Shown here: piece after piece, positions 1 through 8,750 of the stretch
How the letters are laid out: each line of letters begins with the position of its first letter
How positions within the stretch are numbered: the stretch's first letter is position 1
Assembly (NCBI RefSeq): GCF_000485595.1
Contig: NW_014577342.1
Location: 148,501-173,030 of the forward strand
Direction of reading: 5' to 3'
Length of the DNA stretch: 24,530 nucleotides
Origin: Priapulus caudatus
Taxonomy: Eukaryota > Priapulida > Priapulimorpha > Priapulimorphida > Priapulidae
Translations under genes and position numbers: made by a program
The notes under the pieces: generated by a model
Seen by the model: the letters and a program-made list of their open reading frames with translations, nothing else
The model's database searches: none
Told to the model about the DNA's origin: nothing

Positions 1-51
1 TATATATATATATATATATATGCGCGCGTGTGTGTGGGCGTGTGTTCGTGC
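1..51. repeat. (TA)n then GC/GT alternating tract
   Basis: The window opens inside a (TA)n run (1-21) that passes directly into GCGCGTGTGTGTGGGCGTGTGT. Almost the whole stretch alternates purine and pyrimidine. The true left end lies outside the window. Confidence 0.95.
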
Positions 52-1680
52 GTTTTTCTGTAAGCTGTGTACAAACGCACTTCCAACATTTTATCGAGTT
101 CCACATTGTATAACGACACTCCTCTCGTCTCGTACATTAGAATCACGCATAATGCAATCGTATCATATTCCCACGAGCCAGCTGTCTGTAAGCATAGTCT
201 ACCCATAATCTAATATCACGGACGCGTGCGTCACCCAGAAAGCGACATCACGGTGGCGAGCGGGCAAAAGAAGTTTACGGTGTTCGCTGCTACTAAATAT
301 ATAATTTCTCCCCGGCGAGAATGGCTGAGGAAGACACTCAAGTGCCATGCAGCTCAACTTTACGACGAGGATCGACTAATGTAATATAGCAGCACAAGCG
401 TATACTGACAGCTACACGATACGAAGGAGAGTTGAGTTAGGAAACGGTCACACCGAAAGAGCATATTTAACAGTAGAATATAACATCATATAATATCTAT
501 TGAGGCACGACTTGTTGCTGCCGTATTGAGATAACCCACACTAGCGTACGTTGAACAGAATGGTCAATCAAACGCGAAGGAAAGTCGTATCGTGGATAAT
601 AGTTGTCTGTTATTCGTTAGTCATAAACTGCTGTCTTGATTTCAATCACCTTGCTGAATATGATGTCTAAAGCACAAACGATTTCGATTAATGAAAAAAG
701 AAAGTAATCGAATTGTAAAAATGCAAATTAAATTCATGAATATCATAATGAAATTAATGAGTTTTAATTATTCAAACACTAAATTAACACATTGCTAGTT
801 AATAGTTAATTGCGTCACATGCAGTGACGCCGGTAACCGTTGGGTTTAAGTTGATGAGCGAGTCTCTATCTCGAAAATCTTACCATTCCACATACTTATC
901 TATAATGTTTGCAAAATACGTTTTTCTTATCAGATTCTATTTTATTGAAGCCATCCACGTATAAATGCAACTAATGATTTATTATATTTTATGAAGCCAT
1001 TTATATTTCCTGAAACACTGCGCTCGACAGACTCTATAAGGCTTTTAATAGTCATAGGACATAGTTCCGAGTCATACACCATAGGGGTTTCTTACTGCTT
1101 GTCATTACCACTGCTCGGATTTCATAGAAAATCTTTATCTTCCAGTCATGTCACCATCGAAGAGATAATGTTGCACGACTACAACTGCATTATTTTGCTG
1201 TTAGACTAGAGTGCGTACTTTGAATTGTGTGCAGTAACATGATTTTCGATGGCTTTGTGCGAGATGCATTAAACACGACTATTCTTAACAAGAATTGTCG
1301 CATCGCATGTATGAAAAAAATCCCGCTGTAAGTTTTTCCACACTCGCGTTGTCTGATATCTATCATGCATAGGTAGTGCGTAGAATTCACGCAGATAGCT
1401 AGTGGATACCGTTGCTGCAGCATTAACTTTGGTTTTTAGTTTACATGTAACAAGAATGTCACCTTTTAATTAGGTTGTATGAATTGCTACGTCTGACGCT
1501 GATTCTAAAAAATACGATTGTTTCTGAAACGATAGCTAAGTTAGCTGCAGATCTACCACGTTAAATGAGTGATACGTTATCACTGTTGCTCTAGCGAGCG
1601 CACAAATTGTTTTACCAATGTTTTACGCAGATAATAGGATAAGCTTGCAAATTGAATCATTAATAGGCGCAACATAAATA
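52..1680. other. Unique DNA, no gene recognised
   Basis: Mixed-composition sequence with short open frames only (for example 991-1209 on plus and 1190-1423 on minus), none with a recognisable domain. An AT-rich patch lies around 700-810. I see no repeat, RNA gene or mobile element here. It may be intron or intergenic DNA. Confidence 0.5.
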
Positions 1681-1690
1681 CCCCCCCCCC
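1681..1690. repeat. C10 homopolymer
   Basis: Ten consecutive C, followed by TCC. This is a run of guanines on the minus strand in otherwise ordinary sequence. Confidence 0.95.
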
Positions 1691-1901
1691 TCCAAGACTT
1701 GCCTAGTTATGCGAGGCCACATGTTGATATCGATGTATATATGAAGGAGGGCACGTAAGTTTCAATTATGATTTAACAAACAGATTTATTTCTTTTGTTT
1801 ATTTCTTTTTATTGTCTCAAATACCTTTTGATCGTTATTTTCAGGGCCGAGTATGATTTGAGACACACTGCGATGGTACACACCAAGATGTTAGGTATTA
1901 T

Positions 1902-2007
1902 CAGGAGTGAATAATAATAGATTAATAAAAAGAAATGTAAAGAAGAGTAATTGAAGAATAATTAAAAAATAATTAATTATTATCATGTCTATTATTATTC
2001 ACTCCTG
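1902..2007. mobile_element. 106-bp MITE with 20-bp perfect terminal inverted repeats
   Basis: The left end begins CAGGAGTGAATAATAATAG and the right end is its exact reverse complement, ending CTCCTG. The 20-bp arms (1902-1921 and 1988-2007) match perfectly. They are flanked by the direct repeat GTATTAT (1895-1901 and 2008-2014). This extends to 8 bp, GGTATTAT, if the G at 2007 is counted in the duplication. The interior is AT-rich and non-coding. CAG-starting ends with a 7-8 bp duplication fit a non-autonomous hAT-like element. A 7-bp duplication superfamily such as Dada is an alternative. A related 40-bp element lies at 22026-22065. Confidence 0.75.
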
Positions 2008-2015
2008 GTATTATG

Positions 2016-2485
2016 TATAGGTTGTATAGGTTATATTCGAAATCGGCATCAGCACAGCGTCTTCATACTAACTATATATCGCACATTAGACTAAACATAT
2101 ATCTCCTTGTGAAACACATCTAATGAGAAATCAGTGTAATACTGACTATACGGACCGTGTAAGGCGGCCTGTCGTAATAAGGTACTAGTCTGCAGACAAC
2201 AAGTATATCACAATGATGACATGCGTATGATTGTAAATAAAATCAACATTGACAAGAATAAGAACAGCAATGGCAAATATAATTGAACATTACAAAACTA
2301 GTATTGAACAGGCTACATCAATATTACCCCAATTCTATCTCTTTGATGCCCGATATATTAGTCGAGTGTACTGTCAGAATTCACATGAATACCTTGATGA
2401 TGTTCACTGATGAATGGACACTCTGTTAACTATCTCTCTATCTAACAGCCTCACACGCACCGTGGTTGGTTCACGGACTTTATCG
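2016..2485. other. Unique DNA, nothing recognised
   Basis: No long open frame, repeat or structured element is visible between the small inverted-repeat element and the 20-bp tandem array. Confidence 0.45.
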
Positions 2486-2690
2486 AAAACAACCCACCTT
2501 CCAGACAAGCAACCCACCTTCCAGACGGACCAATAACCTTACAGACTAACAGGTAAACATCTGGATAAACAAACAACCTTCCAGACAAACAATCAACCTT
2601 CCAGGCAAACGACCACACTTACAGACAAACAACCAAGTTCAGGCAAACAACCAATTAACCTTACAGGCCAACAACCAAGCATGCAAACAA
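2486..2690. repeat. 20-bp tandem repeat, about 10 diverged copies
   Basis: A unit close to CAAACAACCAACCTTCCAGA repeats with a regular 20-bp period. Divergent copies carry CTTACAG in place of CTTCCAG, and one copy near 2548-2565 is strongly altered. The register breaks around 2640, where a copy is shortened. The copies differ too much for a recent expansion. There are no unique spacers, so this is not a CRISPR array. Confidence 0.85.
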
Positions 2691-3574
2691 ATGACAACGC
2701 GAGCAAGCATATGACAGAAAACACGGGAAAACCGAATCGTACGGGCGAAGAACCATTTATCTCTACAAACTATCCCTTGCGCTAGTGGACATTGCCTACA
2801 ACCTGCAGATAGCGTAACCGCTTGTAATCGGCTACCATTGAGAGCAAATGCTACCATCCCCGTACACGACGCCATGGTGACGCATTTACAATATGCCGAT
2901 CACTTTAGCCGGTAAAGCCCCCCATGACCTCGGCCAGGCGCCGGGTTTGTCATTACCGTACGCGTGTCGGTCGTAAATTTAAGTCAATCGTATACCGAAA
3001 CTTCGGTTCCAATCGCCAAGTGCGGCACTTTGGTTTACAGCGAAGTTATAGAGCGAAGGTCAGTTTCGTTTTGCCGAAGCATACGTTTGGCGCACCGCTC
3101 GCACAGACGCTAACATACGTTCTCTTTCGCTGATCAGCACAATCCAATCATCGTGTATTCCTGGTGCGATGCAATTTGGCTCGAGATGGAATCGGCCGTC
3201 GCGTGTGTATATCCATTTGATGATTTATTTATACAGGTGGCAATCTTTTCCGCCGACTTGAACACCGCATTTTAGGCGCCGCTTCCTTAGCAATGAAGCC
3301 ATTCATACGGACTTCATTGCCGCCATCGTTCACAGTAAATTGCAATTAAAATCATAAAACCTCGTAAAAAGCGCACCTGCACCACGGCGCGCGGCACGAT
3401 ACACCTGCCTGTGTTTAGTTGAACCCTACGGCATAAATCAAGAGCGCACAAATGTATCTCTTTCTATACAGCAGCAGCAGATGTTATAATTTTTTTCCCG
3501 CTGTCGACAACGACTGCTCACTATTAATTTAAACTTTCGCGTCACACATGAGATCTAATCTATTTTCAAAATAA
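2691..3574. other. Unique DNA with a weak basic open frame
   Basis: This stretch contains a 69-codon plus-strand frame from an ATG at 2924 to 3133. It is arginine-rich and matches no family I recognise. A short hairpin at 3290-3320 is listed separately. GC is higher around 2880-3130 and 3240-3420 than in the flanks. That could mark conserved regulatory DNA, but nothing specific can be assigned. Confidence 0.4.
3290..3320. other. Short perfect hairpin
   Basis: GCAATGAAG (3290-3298) and CTTCATTGC (3312-3320) form a 9-bp perfect stem around a 13-base loop. The stem is too short to argue for an RNA gene. Confidence 0.6.
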
Positions 3575-3735
3575 TATTATATATATATATTCACGTGTGT
3601 GTGTACGTGCGTGCGTGCGTGCGCGTGTGCGTGCGTGCGTGCGTGCCTGTGTGTGTGTGTGCGTGAGAGAGAGAGCGTGTATGTGTGTGGGCATGCGGGC
3701 GTACATTCGTGCGCGCGTGTGTATGTATGTGTTGC
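3575..3735. repeat. AT then GT/GTGC microsatellite cluster
   Basis: A short (TA)n run (about 3577-3590) passes into (GT)n, then repeated GTGC/GCGT units, GA repeats (about 3664-3675) and GTAT units. Alternating purine-pyrimidine over more than 100 bp is a classic Z-DNA-prone composition. Open frames rich in Val/Cys/Arg or His/Thr across it are by-products of the repeat. Confidence 0.95.
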
Positions 3736-3935
3736 TGTACATATATCCTCTGGGATTTAACAAATATATTGAGGGCACAATCTACGATATATTGAAGGCG
3801 CGTCTAATTATAAATTCTAGCTTATACAAACATTACATTATATTGAGTTGAGCCAGCATGTCACGAACGCTGACAATCACGGGCATGTATCGCTCGAGGC
3901 GTTTACTTTAAGAATATGTTTCATGCAACATGCAC

Positions 3936-3973
3936 TACACACACACGCCCTATCCCCACACATACTACGCACA

Positions 3974-4007
<34 letters not shown>

Positions 4008-4057
4008 CACAGCACACACACCACCACAAGCACAACCCACACACACGACACAGCACA

Positions 4058-4088
<31 letters not shown>

Positions 4089-4138
4089 CGATACACACAC
4101 ACACACACACCACACACACACACACAACCCACACACAT
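3936..4138. repeat. Interrupted (CA)n microsatellite
   Basis: About 200 bp of CA dinucleotides with ACC, AGC and CGA interruptions. Four overlapping open frames encoding His/Thr or Cys/Val strings cross it and are artefacts of a stop-free dinucleotide. Its sequence is roughly complementary to the GT tract about 300 bp upstream. Confidence 0.95.
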
Positions 4139-4148
4139 TACAACACTA

Positions 4149-4285
4149 CAATATATATATAATAATAAATAAATAAATATAATAAATAATAAATATATAA
4201 ATAATTGTATATAATAATATAATATATATAATATATATAATACAGTATAGACTCAAGCATCCATACTTATATATATATATATAAT
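4149..4285. repeat. AT-rich low-complexity tract
   Basis: TATA, AATAAT and AAATAAAT units run from the end of the CA tract, with a final (TA)n block at about 4269-4283. GC is nearly absent up to 4243. Confidence 0.9.
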
Positions 4286-4683
4286 TCGGTATACCTAGTT
4301 TACTGGGCTTCTCGCATTGTAGGCACTCACTCGACAAACCGAGATAAGAGTGTGTTAGGGGAGCAAATGTGTTCAACGGTTAACGCTATTGCGCTATATA
4401 GCTTCAGTGTGAGGAGGAGTCTATCCTTTCGGGAATGCGAGTGTTCATTTCACATGAAAACAACAACAGTCGAACAATAATCGGGGAATTTTTTCTACGT
4501 TTTTAGATATAGGCGATATTGATTAAATCCATCAGCTTGGCGGACGAATCTAGGATTACGCATCGCCGTGTCTGTTAAGCTTGTGATGCGATATAGGCGA
4601 AACGCGGCGGCAAGTGCTGACAAGCGCGTGTGGGCGCCACCTGATACTCGATGCGCGCGCCTATGAATTATGAAATCCACCAA
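4286..4683. other. Unique DNA, no gene recognised
   Basis: Ordinary composition. A 75-codon minus-strand frame (4495-4722) runs into the neighbouring repeat and has no recognisable domain. Confidence 0.4.
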
Positions 4684-4892
4684 TGCACTATACATACCAT
4701 GTACTATGTGTCTATGTACCATGTGCTATACATATTATGTACTATGTATCTATGTACTATGCACTATACATATACTATGTACTATGTATCTATGTACTAT
4801 GTACACTATACAGAGAGTAGTACTATATAGTAGAGATATTATAGTACATAGATACACTAAGTATTATGTATCTATGTAATATGTACTATATA
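4684..4892. repeat. TATGTACTATG minisatellite with inverted end
   Basis: Roughly three copies of a 37-38-bp unit built from TATGTACTATG, TATCTATG and CACTATACATA occupy about 4684-4812. A short segment at about 4820-4860 carries the same motifs in reverse orientation (ATAGTACATAGATA). A final forward copy follows to 4892. The block can therefore fold back on itself. Confidence 0.8.
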
Positions 4893-5096
4893 CATCGCGG
4901 TCGGAGAATGCGTGCCTGTACCTCGACTGCCGCGCACGGCCAACGAACCCCCTATCACTCATAATGAACGCCTACGCATACGCGTTTCGAAAATGTACAT
5001 CCTGTCGCTGTGTTGACAACATGGCGTACCGCGACCATGATGGAAATTCAGCGTATAGGAGGTGTACAAAAGTCCTATTTCGTCTCTAGAAAAGGC

Positions 5097-5270
5097 ACTA
5101 TTTCGTCTATTTTGCACTATTTGCACTATTTTGTCTATTTTGCACTATTTTGCACTATTTTGCACTATTTTACACTATTTTGTCTATTTTGCACTATTTT
5201 GTCTATTTTGCACTATTTGCACTATTTACACTATTTTGTCTATTTGCACTATTTCGTCTCTAGAAAAGGC
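5097..5270. repeat. TGCACTATTT array inside the left foldback arm
   Basis: About 16 copies of 9-11-bp units (TGCACTATTTT and TGTCTATTT variants) are bracketed by a 22-bp direct repeat that reads CTATTTCGTCTCTAGAAAAG and then GC, at 5075-5096 and 5249-5270. The right arm has a single corresponding site (reverse complement near 5989-6010). The expansion therefore happened in one arm after the palindrome formed. Two overlapping frames rich in Leu/Tyr/Phe across it are artefacts. Confidence 0.9.
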
Positions 5271-5594
5271 CTTTTTTTGCATTTTTTTTCTATTCGGCAC
5301 TAGAGTGCAATAATTTGCATTATGCACGCAAGGTAGATGCCTCGTGGCCGTCTAGAAATCATTAGAAGTAAAATTAGTCGTGTTGTGTAATTGTGCCATT
5401 CCAGCTAGTGGCGTAACCATGGTCGCCGGTCAGCCATTTTTGTGTATGAAACGGGATCCGACTACTCTGTAGAAATTCGCATCATAGAGCTGGCAAAAGT
5501 TTTGAGCGGAGCATAGAGCACGAATCTGTAGTTATTTAACATGAATAAAGTGTATGTTTTGTAAGCGCAGTAACAGTGTGCGTATTTTTAATTA

Positions 5595-5659
5595 TAGGTG
5601 TTGAACAACAGTAGAGGGCGTCCATAGGCTGCAGGCCTGAATAAGCATCGAACAGAAAT
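5595..5659. other. Foldback spacer with a degenerate terminus copy
   Basis: The arms do not pair here. The segment starting at 5593 (TATAGGTGTTGAACAACAGTA) resembles the outer end of the element as preserved on the right, read inward before the hAT insertion (TATAGGAGGTGTACAACAGTA). The hinge may therefore hold a remnant of another terminus. Confidence 0.5.
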
Positions 5660-6152
5660 TAATTAAAAATACTCACACTGTTACTGCACTTATAAAACAT
5701 ACACTTTATTGATGTTAAATAACTACAGATTCATGCTCTATGCTCCGCTCGAAACTTTTGCCAGCTCTATGACGCGAATTTCTACAAAGTAGTCGGATCA
5801 CATTTCATACACAAAAATGACCAGCCGGTCGCTGTGGCTACGCCACCTGACGGAATGTCACGAATACACAACAAGACCAATTTTACTTCTAATGCTTTCT
5901 AGACGTCCACGAGGCATCTAACTGCATAATGCAAATTATTGCACTCTAGTGCCGGATTTCTGCGGAAAAAAATGCGAAAAAATGCATTTTCTAGAGACGA
6001 TATAGTGCAACGGTGAACAATTTGCGGAGGCTTACTGTTGTACACACTGGCGCCCACAGGTCTTAAGAAAGTAGAAGCACAGAAGGACAAAATCCTCAGT
6101 GATAATAAAAAGCAATTAAGCGCCGTAGGCGCGCTGCATGCTAAGGGTGTCT

Positions 6153-6166
6153 GGGGGCATGCCCCC
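6153..6166. repeat. Perfect 14-bp palindrome GGGGGCATGCCCCC
   Basis: Perfect palindrome in the centre of the hAT-type element. Its position and self-complementarity suggest a subterminal or internal structural motif of the element. Confidence 0.9.
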
Positions 6167-6279
6167 CTGGAAATTTTTGAATGGTAGGGGCCTAGACGTC
6201 TGGAGATGCAATCTTTTGAGTCTTGCGAGAGAGATTTAGGAACAAAATGTAGGAACAAAATTGTTTAACCCAAAATTTA

Positions 6280-6300
6280 CTGGAAGCACTGTGCTTCCAG
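6280..6300. repeat. Perfect hairpin near the right end of the hAT element
   Basis: CTGGAAGCAC (6280-6289) and GTGCTTCCAG (6291-6300) form a perfect 10-bp stem around one base. It lies 24 bp inside the element's right end, where hAT elements often carry subterminal structure. Confidence 0.9.
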
Positions 6301-6431
6301 TGCTTCTATCTGCGGGCGCCACTGGTTGTACACCTCCTATAGGCGCCGGGTTAATGCACTGCATTCTGCGTGCTCGTACAGTTAACGTATAGTTTTCAGA
6401 AGCGGAGAAATAGGCGGTTATATTACAGACG

Positions 6432-6534
6432 ATGTCAAGGAATTATTGTCTTGTGGATAATAGCCTACACGCTAGGTATGAAATAGATAGCCGTTATCTA
6501 AAAGATATCAGCGAATCCAAAAAGAAATTTTATG
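6432..6534 (+). CDS. Candidate first coding exon, function unknown
   Basis: An ATG at 6432 opens a frame whose first 34 codons read as ordinary, charged, lysine/serine-rich protein (ending SESKKKFY). It meets a near-ideal splice donor, ATG|GTAAGTG, at 6534/6535. The frame stays open to 6806, but the text after the donor is less protein-like. No domain, signal peptide or membrane segment is evident. The exon would start 93 bp after the foldback element. Support is only a start codon, open frame and good donor, so chance is quite possible. Confidence 0.2.
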
Positions 6535-6555
6535 GTAAGTGTTTTTTCTTGTTAG

Positions 6556-6730
6556 ATACAGCTTGTCAGAGTATGAATCCGAAGGAAGAGTTCCTGCTAA
6601 CCTACCGCTCGTGTATTCGCCATCACAATATCATTATTCACAGCACCGGCATGCATTGGACCGCTTCTGGAAACAGCAGAAACCAGCGCAGCGCTCAGCT
6701 CAAACTATTGTTGCGTTTTTTCCCAATTAA
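6556..6730 (+). CDS. Candidate terminal coding exon, function unknown
   Basis: A strong acceptor-like tract, TTTTTTCTTGTTAG (6542-6555), is followed by a frame starting one base in and open for 57 codons to TAA at 6728-6730. The product is polar and rich in Tyr, Ser, His and Gln, including NLPLVYSPSQYHYSQH and DRFWKQQ, and looks like real protein text. No family is recognised. The donor GTAAGTG at 6535 is only 21 bp upstream, too close to be the partner. This exon, if real, needs a different upstream exon or an alternative transcript. No AATAAA is visible just downstream. Confidence 0.3.
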
Positions 6731-8060
6731 AATGATCGCTAAAGTATTCACTGTGGGCAGTGTTTGCTTAGGTTACTCTGTGGGTGCGTTCCTCTACTGC
6801 ATATAGTGTGCGAACTACTATGAACAAACTGTGCACTCCTTGTTCAACTACATGCATGAGTGTGCGCCCTTTGTGGTGATTTCTCGGTTTCTATTGCTTT
6901 GTCTAATCACTCGCTCACTACTGCTGAACTTGATATGGTTTCGCTCTATAAGCGCAAGACATCTTCACATCCATATATCTGCTGTTCAAAACAGTTCAAT
7001 TAGTAAAAGGTCGCGGTTGTAAAATTTATAGATCGCTAGCTAGGCCTAGATTGTGACGTTGCATGACAAGGAGGAGAGAAGTCGGGTGGAACAACGGCGC
7101 TGTGAAAAATCCACTCGCAATCTACGGACAATTCGGAGAATCCAGCTTCCCATAACGAAGTCGCTTTAAATTTGAATTTGACAAATCAATGGCCGTGACA
7201 AAGTAAAAGTGCAAATTTACATTCGTTGCATTATAAACAGAAGCGCAGCGATATTTTGCTCGGAACCACCATCACGCCTTAATTCCACATTTTTCGATAT
7301 TTTACGTTTAAAAAACAGTGCATTTTTGTACGGGCAATACACACGCACAAAAAATATTTAGACCGGGTACGAGCGATGATTTCGTATTCATTTAAAGCAG
7401 ACGTTGCCATTCTGCGAGCGTGCGTGTCGCATGCAATTTTTATGACGGCCATTATAATAGTGTATTGACGAAATCGAACGCAATATAAAATCCGTATTGT
7501 GTAAATCGCGTGTGCATGAACGCGAGATAGCCGCACATATTATGCAGCAGTGACTTATTACCATGTTTTAATGGGACGGATTAGCGTTTTAAACTTTGCT
7601 CGGAGCCAACGCCGCGCGGAATTAATTTTATATATTCAGCCGGCTGGGCACGGCGTAATTGAATGAATTGGAGCACACAAACATCGGTCGCTGATCAACC
7701 CAGCGCGCAGTCAAGCGCGCGACTGTTATGACGATTTTAAGCAACTCGAAATCTCCGTGGAATTAATGCGATGCATGCGTCAAGATAGCAATCGATAACA
7801 AGTTCAGGATAGACCATTCATCGCGGCACATCGTATCCGCGTTTGATTTCAAAAAAACAAATAAGTAGCGGCGTAAGCAGATGCGGTGGTAATCGAACGC
7901 AACAGATACACGGAAGATTGAGGAAATGAAGACGGATTCTGACGCGAAAAAAAGCGACGGTGCCTCCCCCTATGCCGGCGGAAATCACGATGATTAATCG
8001 AATGAAATTCTTTGAGAGATTCCACGGCGGTTCATTCCCGCTACTGCGTAATCGCAGCAC
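6731..8060. other. Unique DNA, possible conserved regulatory sequence
   Basis: No supported gene. Several short open frames (6831-7022 plus, 7279-7536 minus, 7818-8060 minus) have no recognisable domain. From about 7100 to 7800 the sequence is rich in TAAT/ATTA cores, TTTATGACGG and TGACG-type words without tandem structure. This texture can accompany conserved non-coding enhancers. That is an impression, not evidence. Confidence 0.3.
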
Positions 8061-8264
8061 TTAATGTGCATGGTGGCGGTGACCTTCAAACATCTGCATG
8101 CTTTCGTCCGTATAGAGGCTTCGTACAGCGAGAATATCGGTGTTGGACAGTTTAAAGGCAATAACGTATAAGTGCTCCCCAGCGACACTGATCGTGTAGC
8201 TACGAGAAAGGCCTGGATACTTGTATAAGAATATCGTCAGAACATACTTTAGCATCCCTTGCAT
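8061..8264 (-). CDS. Candidate terminal coding exon, function unknown
   Basis: On the minus strand an open frame begins after a TGA at 8277-8279, has its first ATG at 8264, and ends at TAA (8061-8063). It has 67 codons from that ATG. The upstream minus-strand sequence is T-rich (GGTTTTTGTTGAG), with AG dinucleotides that could serve as a splice acceptor. The product alternates hydrophobic and polar residues like a beta-sheet protein, for example SYTISVAGEHLYVIAF and LAVRSLYTDESMQMFEG, and ends with a His-rich tail. I cannot place it in a family. It overlaps a minus-strand frame at 7994-8188 in another phase, which I take to be a shadow. Confidence 0.3.
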   Translation of the reverse strand: MQGMLKYVLTIFLYKYPGLSRSYTISVAGEHLYVIAFKLSNTDILAVRSLYTDESMQMFEGHRHHAH

Positions 8265-8504
8265 CTCTAGATACACTCAACAAAAACCTCAAACATCACC
8301 ATAGGGAGTTTCAGCGTGGAGCTTGGCAATCTGCTCTTCGAATCTGAGTAACAGTATTCTCAGATAGTCACATTGTTGGCTGTCGATATTACCTGTATTG
8401 AACACTGATGTTATTCCCGCATGGCGTTATCATCACATGGCGGGCGAAGTTTAATTATTAAAGAGGTATTTGAGTGAGTTGTTGTGAACGTAGGAAAATA
8501 TGCG

Positions 8505-8750
8505 ATGCGCGCCATCAAAATCGCGATGGTCGACCGGCTTGGCAAAACTTCACATCCTTATTTCAGTGATTTTCATAACACGCAGGTCTTCGACTATAGT
8601 ATGCAATGTAAGACTAGCAGCTTGAATAGATATAACTTTAAAGATTTCAGCGCGGCGAATGTTTCGTCGCTGGTTGGGCCTTTCACGCTACGCAGTGTAG
8701 CCATTATGCAACAGCGCTCCGAGATATATATTGAAAAGAAAATTCCATAG
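8505..8750 (+). CDS. Possible small open frame or exon, function unknown
   Basis: From an ATG at 8505 the frame runs 81 codons to a stop at 8748-8750. The product is mixed and soluble-looking (MRAIKIAMVDRLGK, then HPYFSDFHNTQVFDY), with no transmembrane segment or known motif. The frame is open a further seven codons upstream. No clear splice sites or polyadenylation signal were identified. An open frame of this length is expected by chance in a window this size. Confidence 0.15.
   Translation: MRAIKIAMVDRLGKTSHPYFSDFHNTQVFDYSMQCKTSSLNRYNFKDFSAANVSSLVGPFTLRSVAIMQQRSEIYIEKKIP

Larger units (their letters stand above)
6045..6324. mobile_element. 280-bp non-autonomous hAT-type element
   Basis: Ends CACTGGCGCCCACAG (6045-6059) and CTGCGGGCGCCACTG (6310-6324) are inverted repeats with 13 of 15 matches. 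They are flanked by a perfect 8-bp duplication GTTGTACA (6037-6044 and 6325-6332). An 8-bp duplication and CASTGGCG-type ends are diagnostic of hAT transposons. The insertion lies 7 bp inside the right end of the foldback element. Inside are two palindromes (6153-6166 and 6280-6300) and no hAT transposase signature. The identical duplication suggests a fairly young insertion. The GGGGGCATGCCCCC core resembles repeats I recall as common in marine invertebrate genomes, but I cannot verify this here. Confidence 0.8.
5056..6339. mobile_element. Large foldback element with long inverted arms
   Basis: The left end TAGGAGGTGTACA (5056-5068) is mirrored by TGTACACCTCCTA ending at 6339. Both ends abut TA (5054-5055 and 6340-6341), compatible with a TA target duplication. 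The left arm runs 5056-5594 and the right arm 5660-6339, around a 65-bp spacer. By eye, about nine in ten bases match between roughly 5296-5594 and the reverse complement of 5660-5955. Two later changes make the arms unequal: a tandem array in the left arm (5097-5270) and a nested hAT-type element in the right arm (6045-6324). No transposase frame is visible, so it is non-autonomous. A transcript through it would fold into a long hairpin. The TA duplication could suggest a Tc1/mariner-like mobiliser, but the superfamily is not established. Confidence 0.85.

Noticed and set aside
2486-2690. Possible CRISPR-like regular repeat
   Set aside because: The 20-bp units abut each other without spacers and diverge gradually. 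It is a plain tandem repeat.
2924-3133. 69-codon Arg-rich plus-strand frame
   Set aside because: No domain, splice support or conservation information. The length is within chance expectation.
3877-4176. Cys/Val and His/Thr open frames
   Set aside because: They are translations of the CA dinucleotide tract in several phases.
5021-5056. ATG-started frame beginning MAYRDHDGNSA interrupted by the foldback element
   Set aside because: Removing the element and one TA gives an immediate TAG stop, so no interrupted coding exon is supported.
5899-6258. 119-codon minus-strand frame across the right foldback arm and hAT element
   Set aside because: It crosses the boundary between two transposable elements and shows no transposase features.
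6535-6555. 21-bp intron joining 6432-6534 to the downstream frame
   Set aside because: Far below the usual minimum intron length in animals. It would also keep the less protein-like phase.
7770-7783. GATGCATGCGTCAA shared with 15304-15317
   Set aside because: One shared 14-mer is about what chance predicts in a 24.5-kb window, and the flanks do not match.
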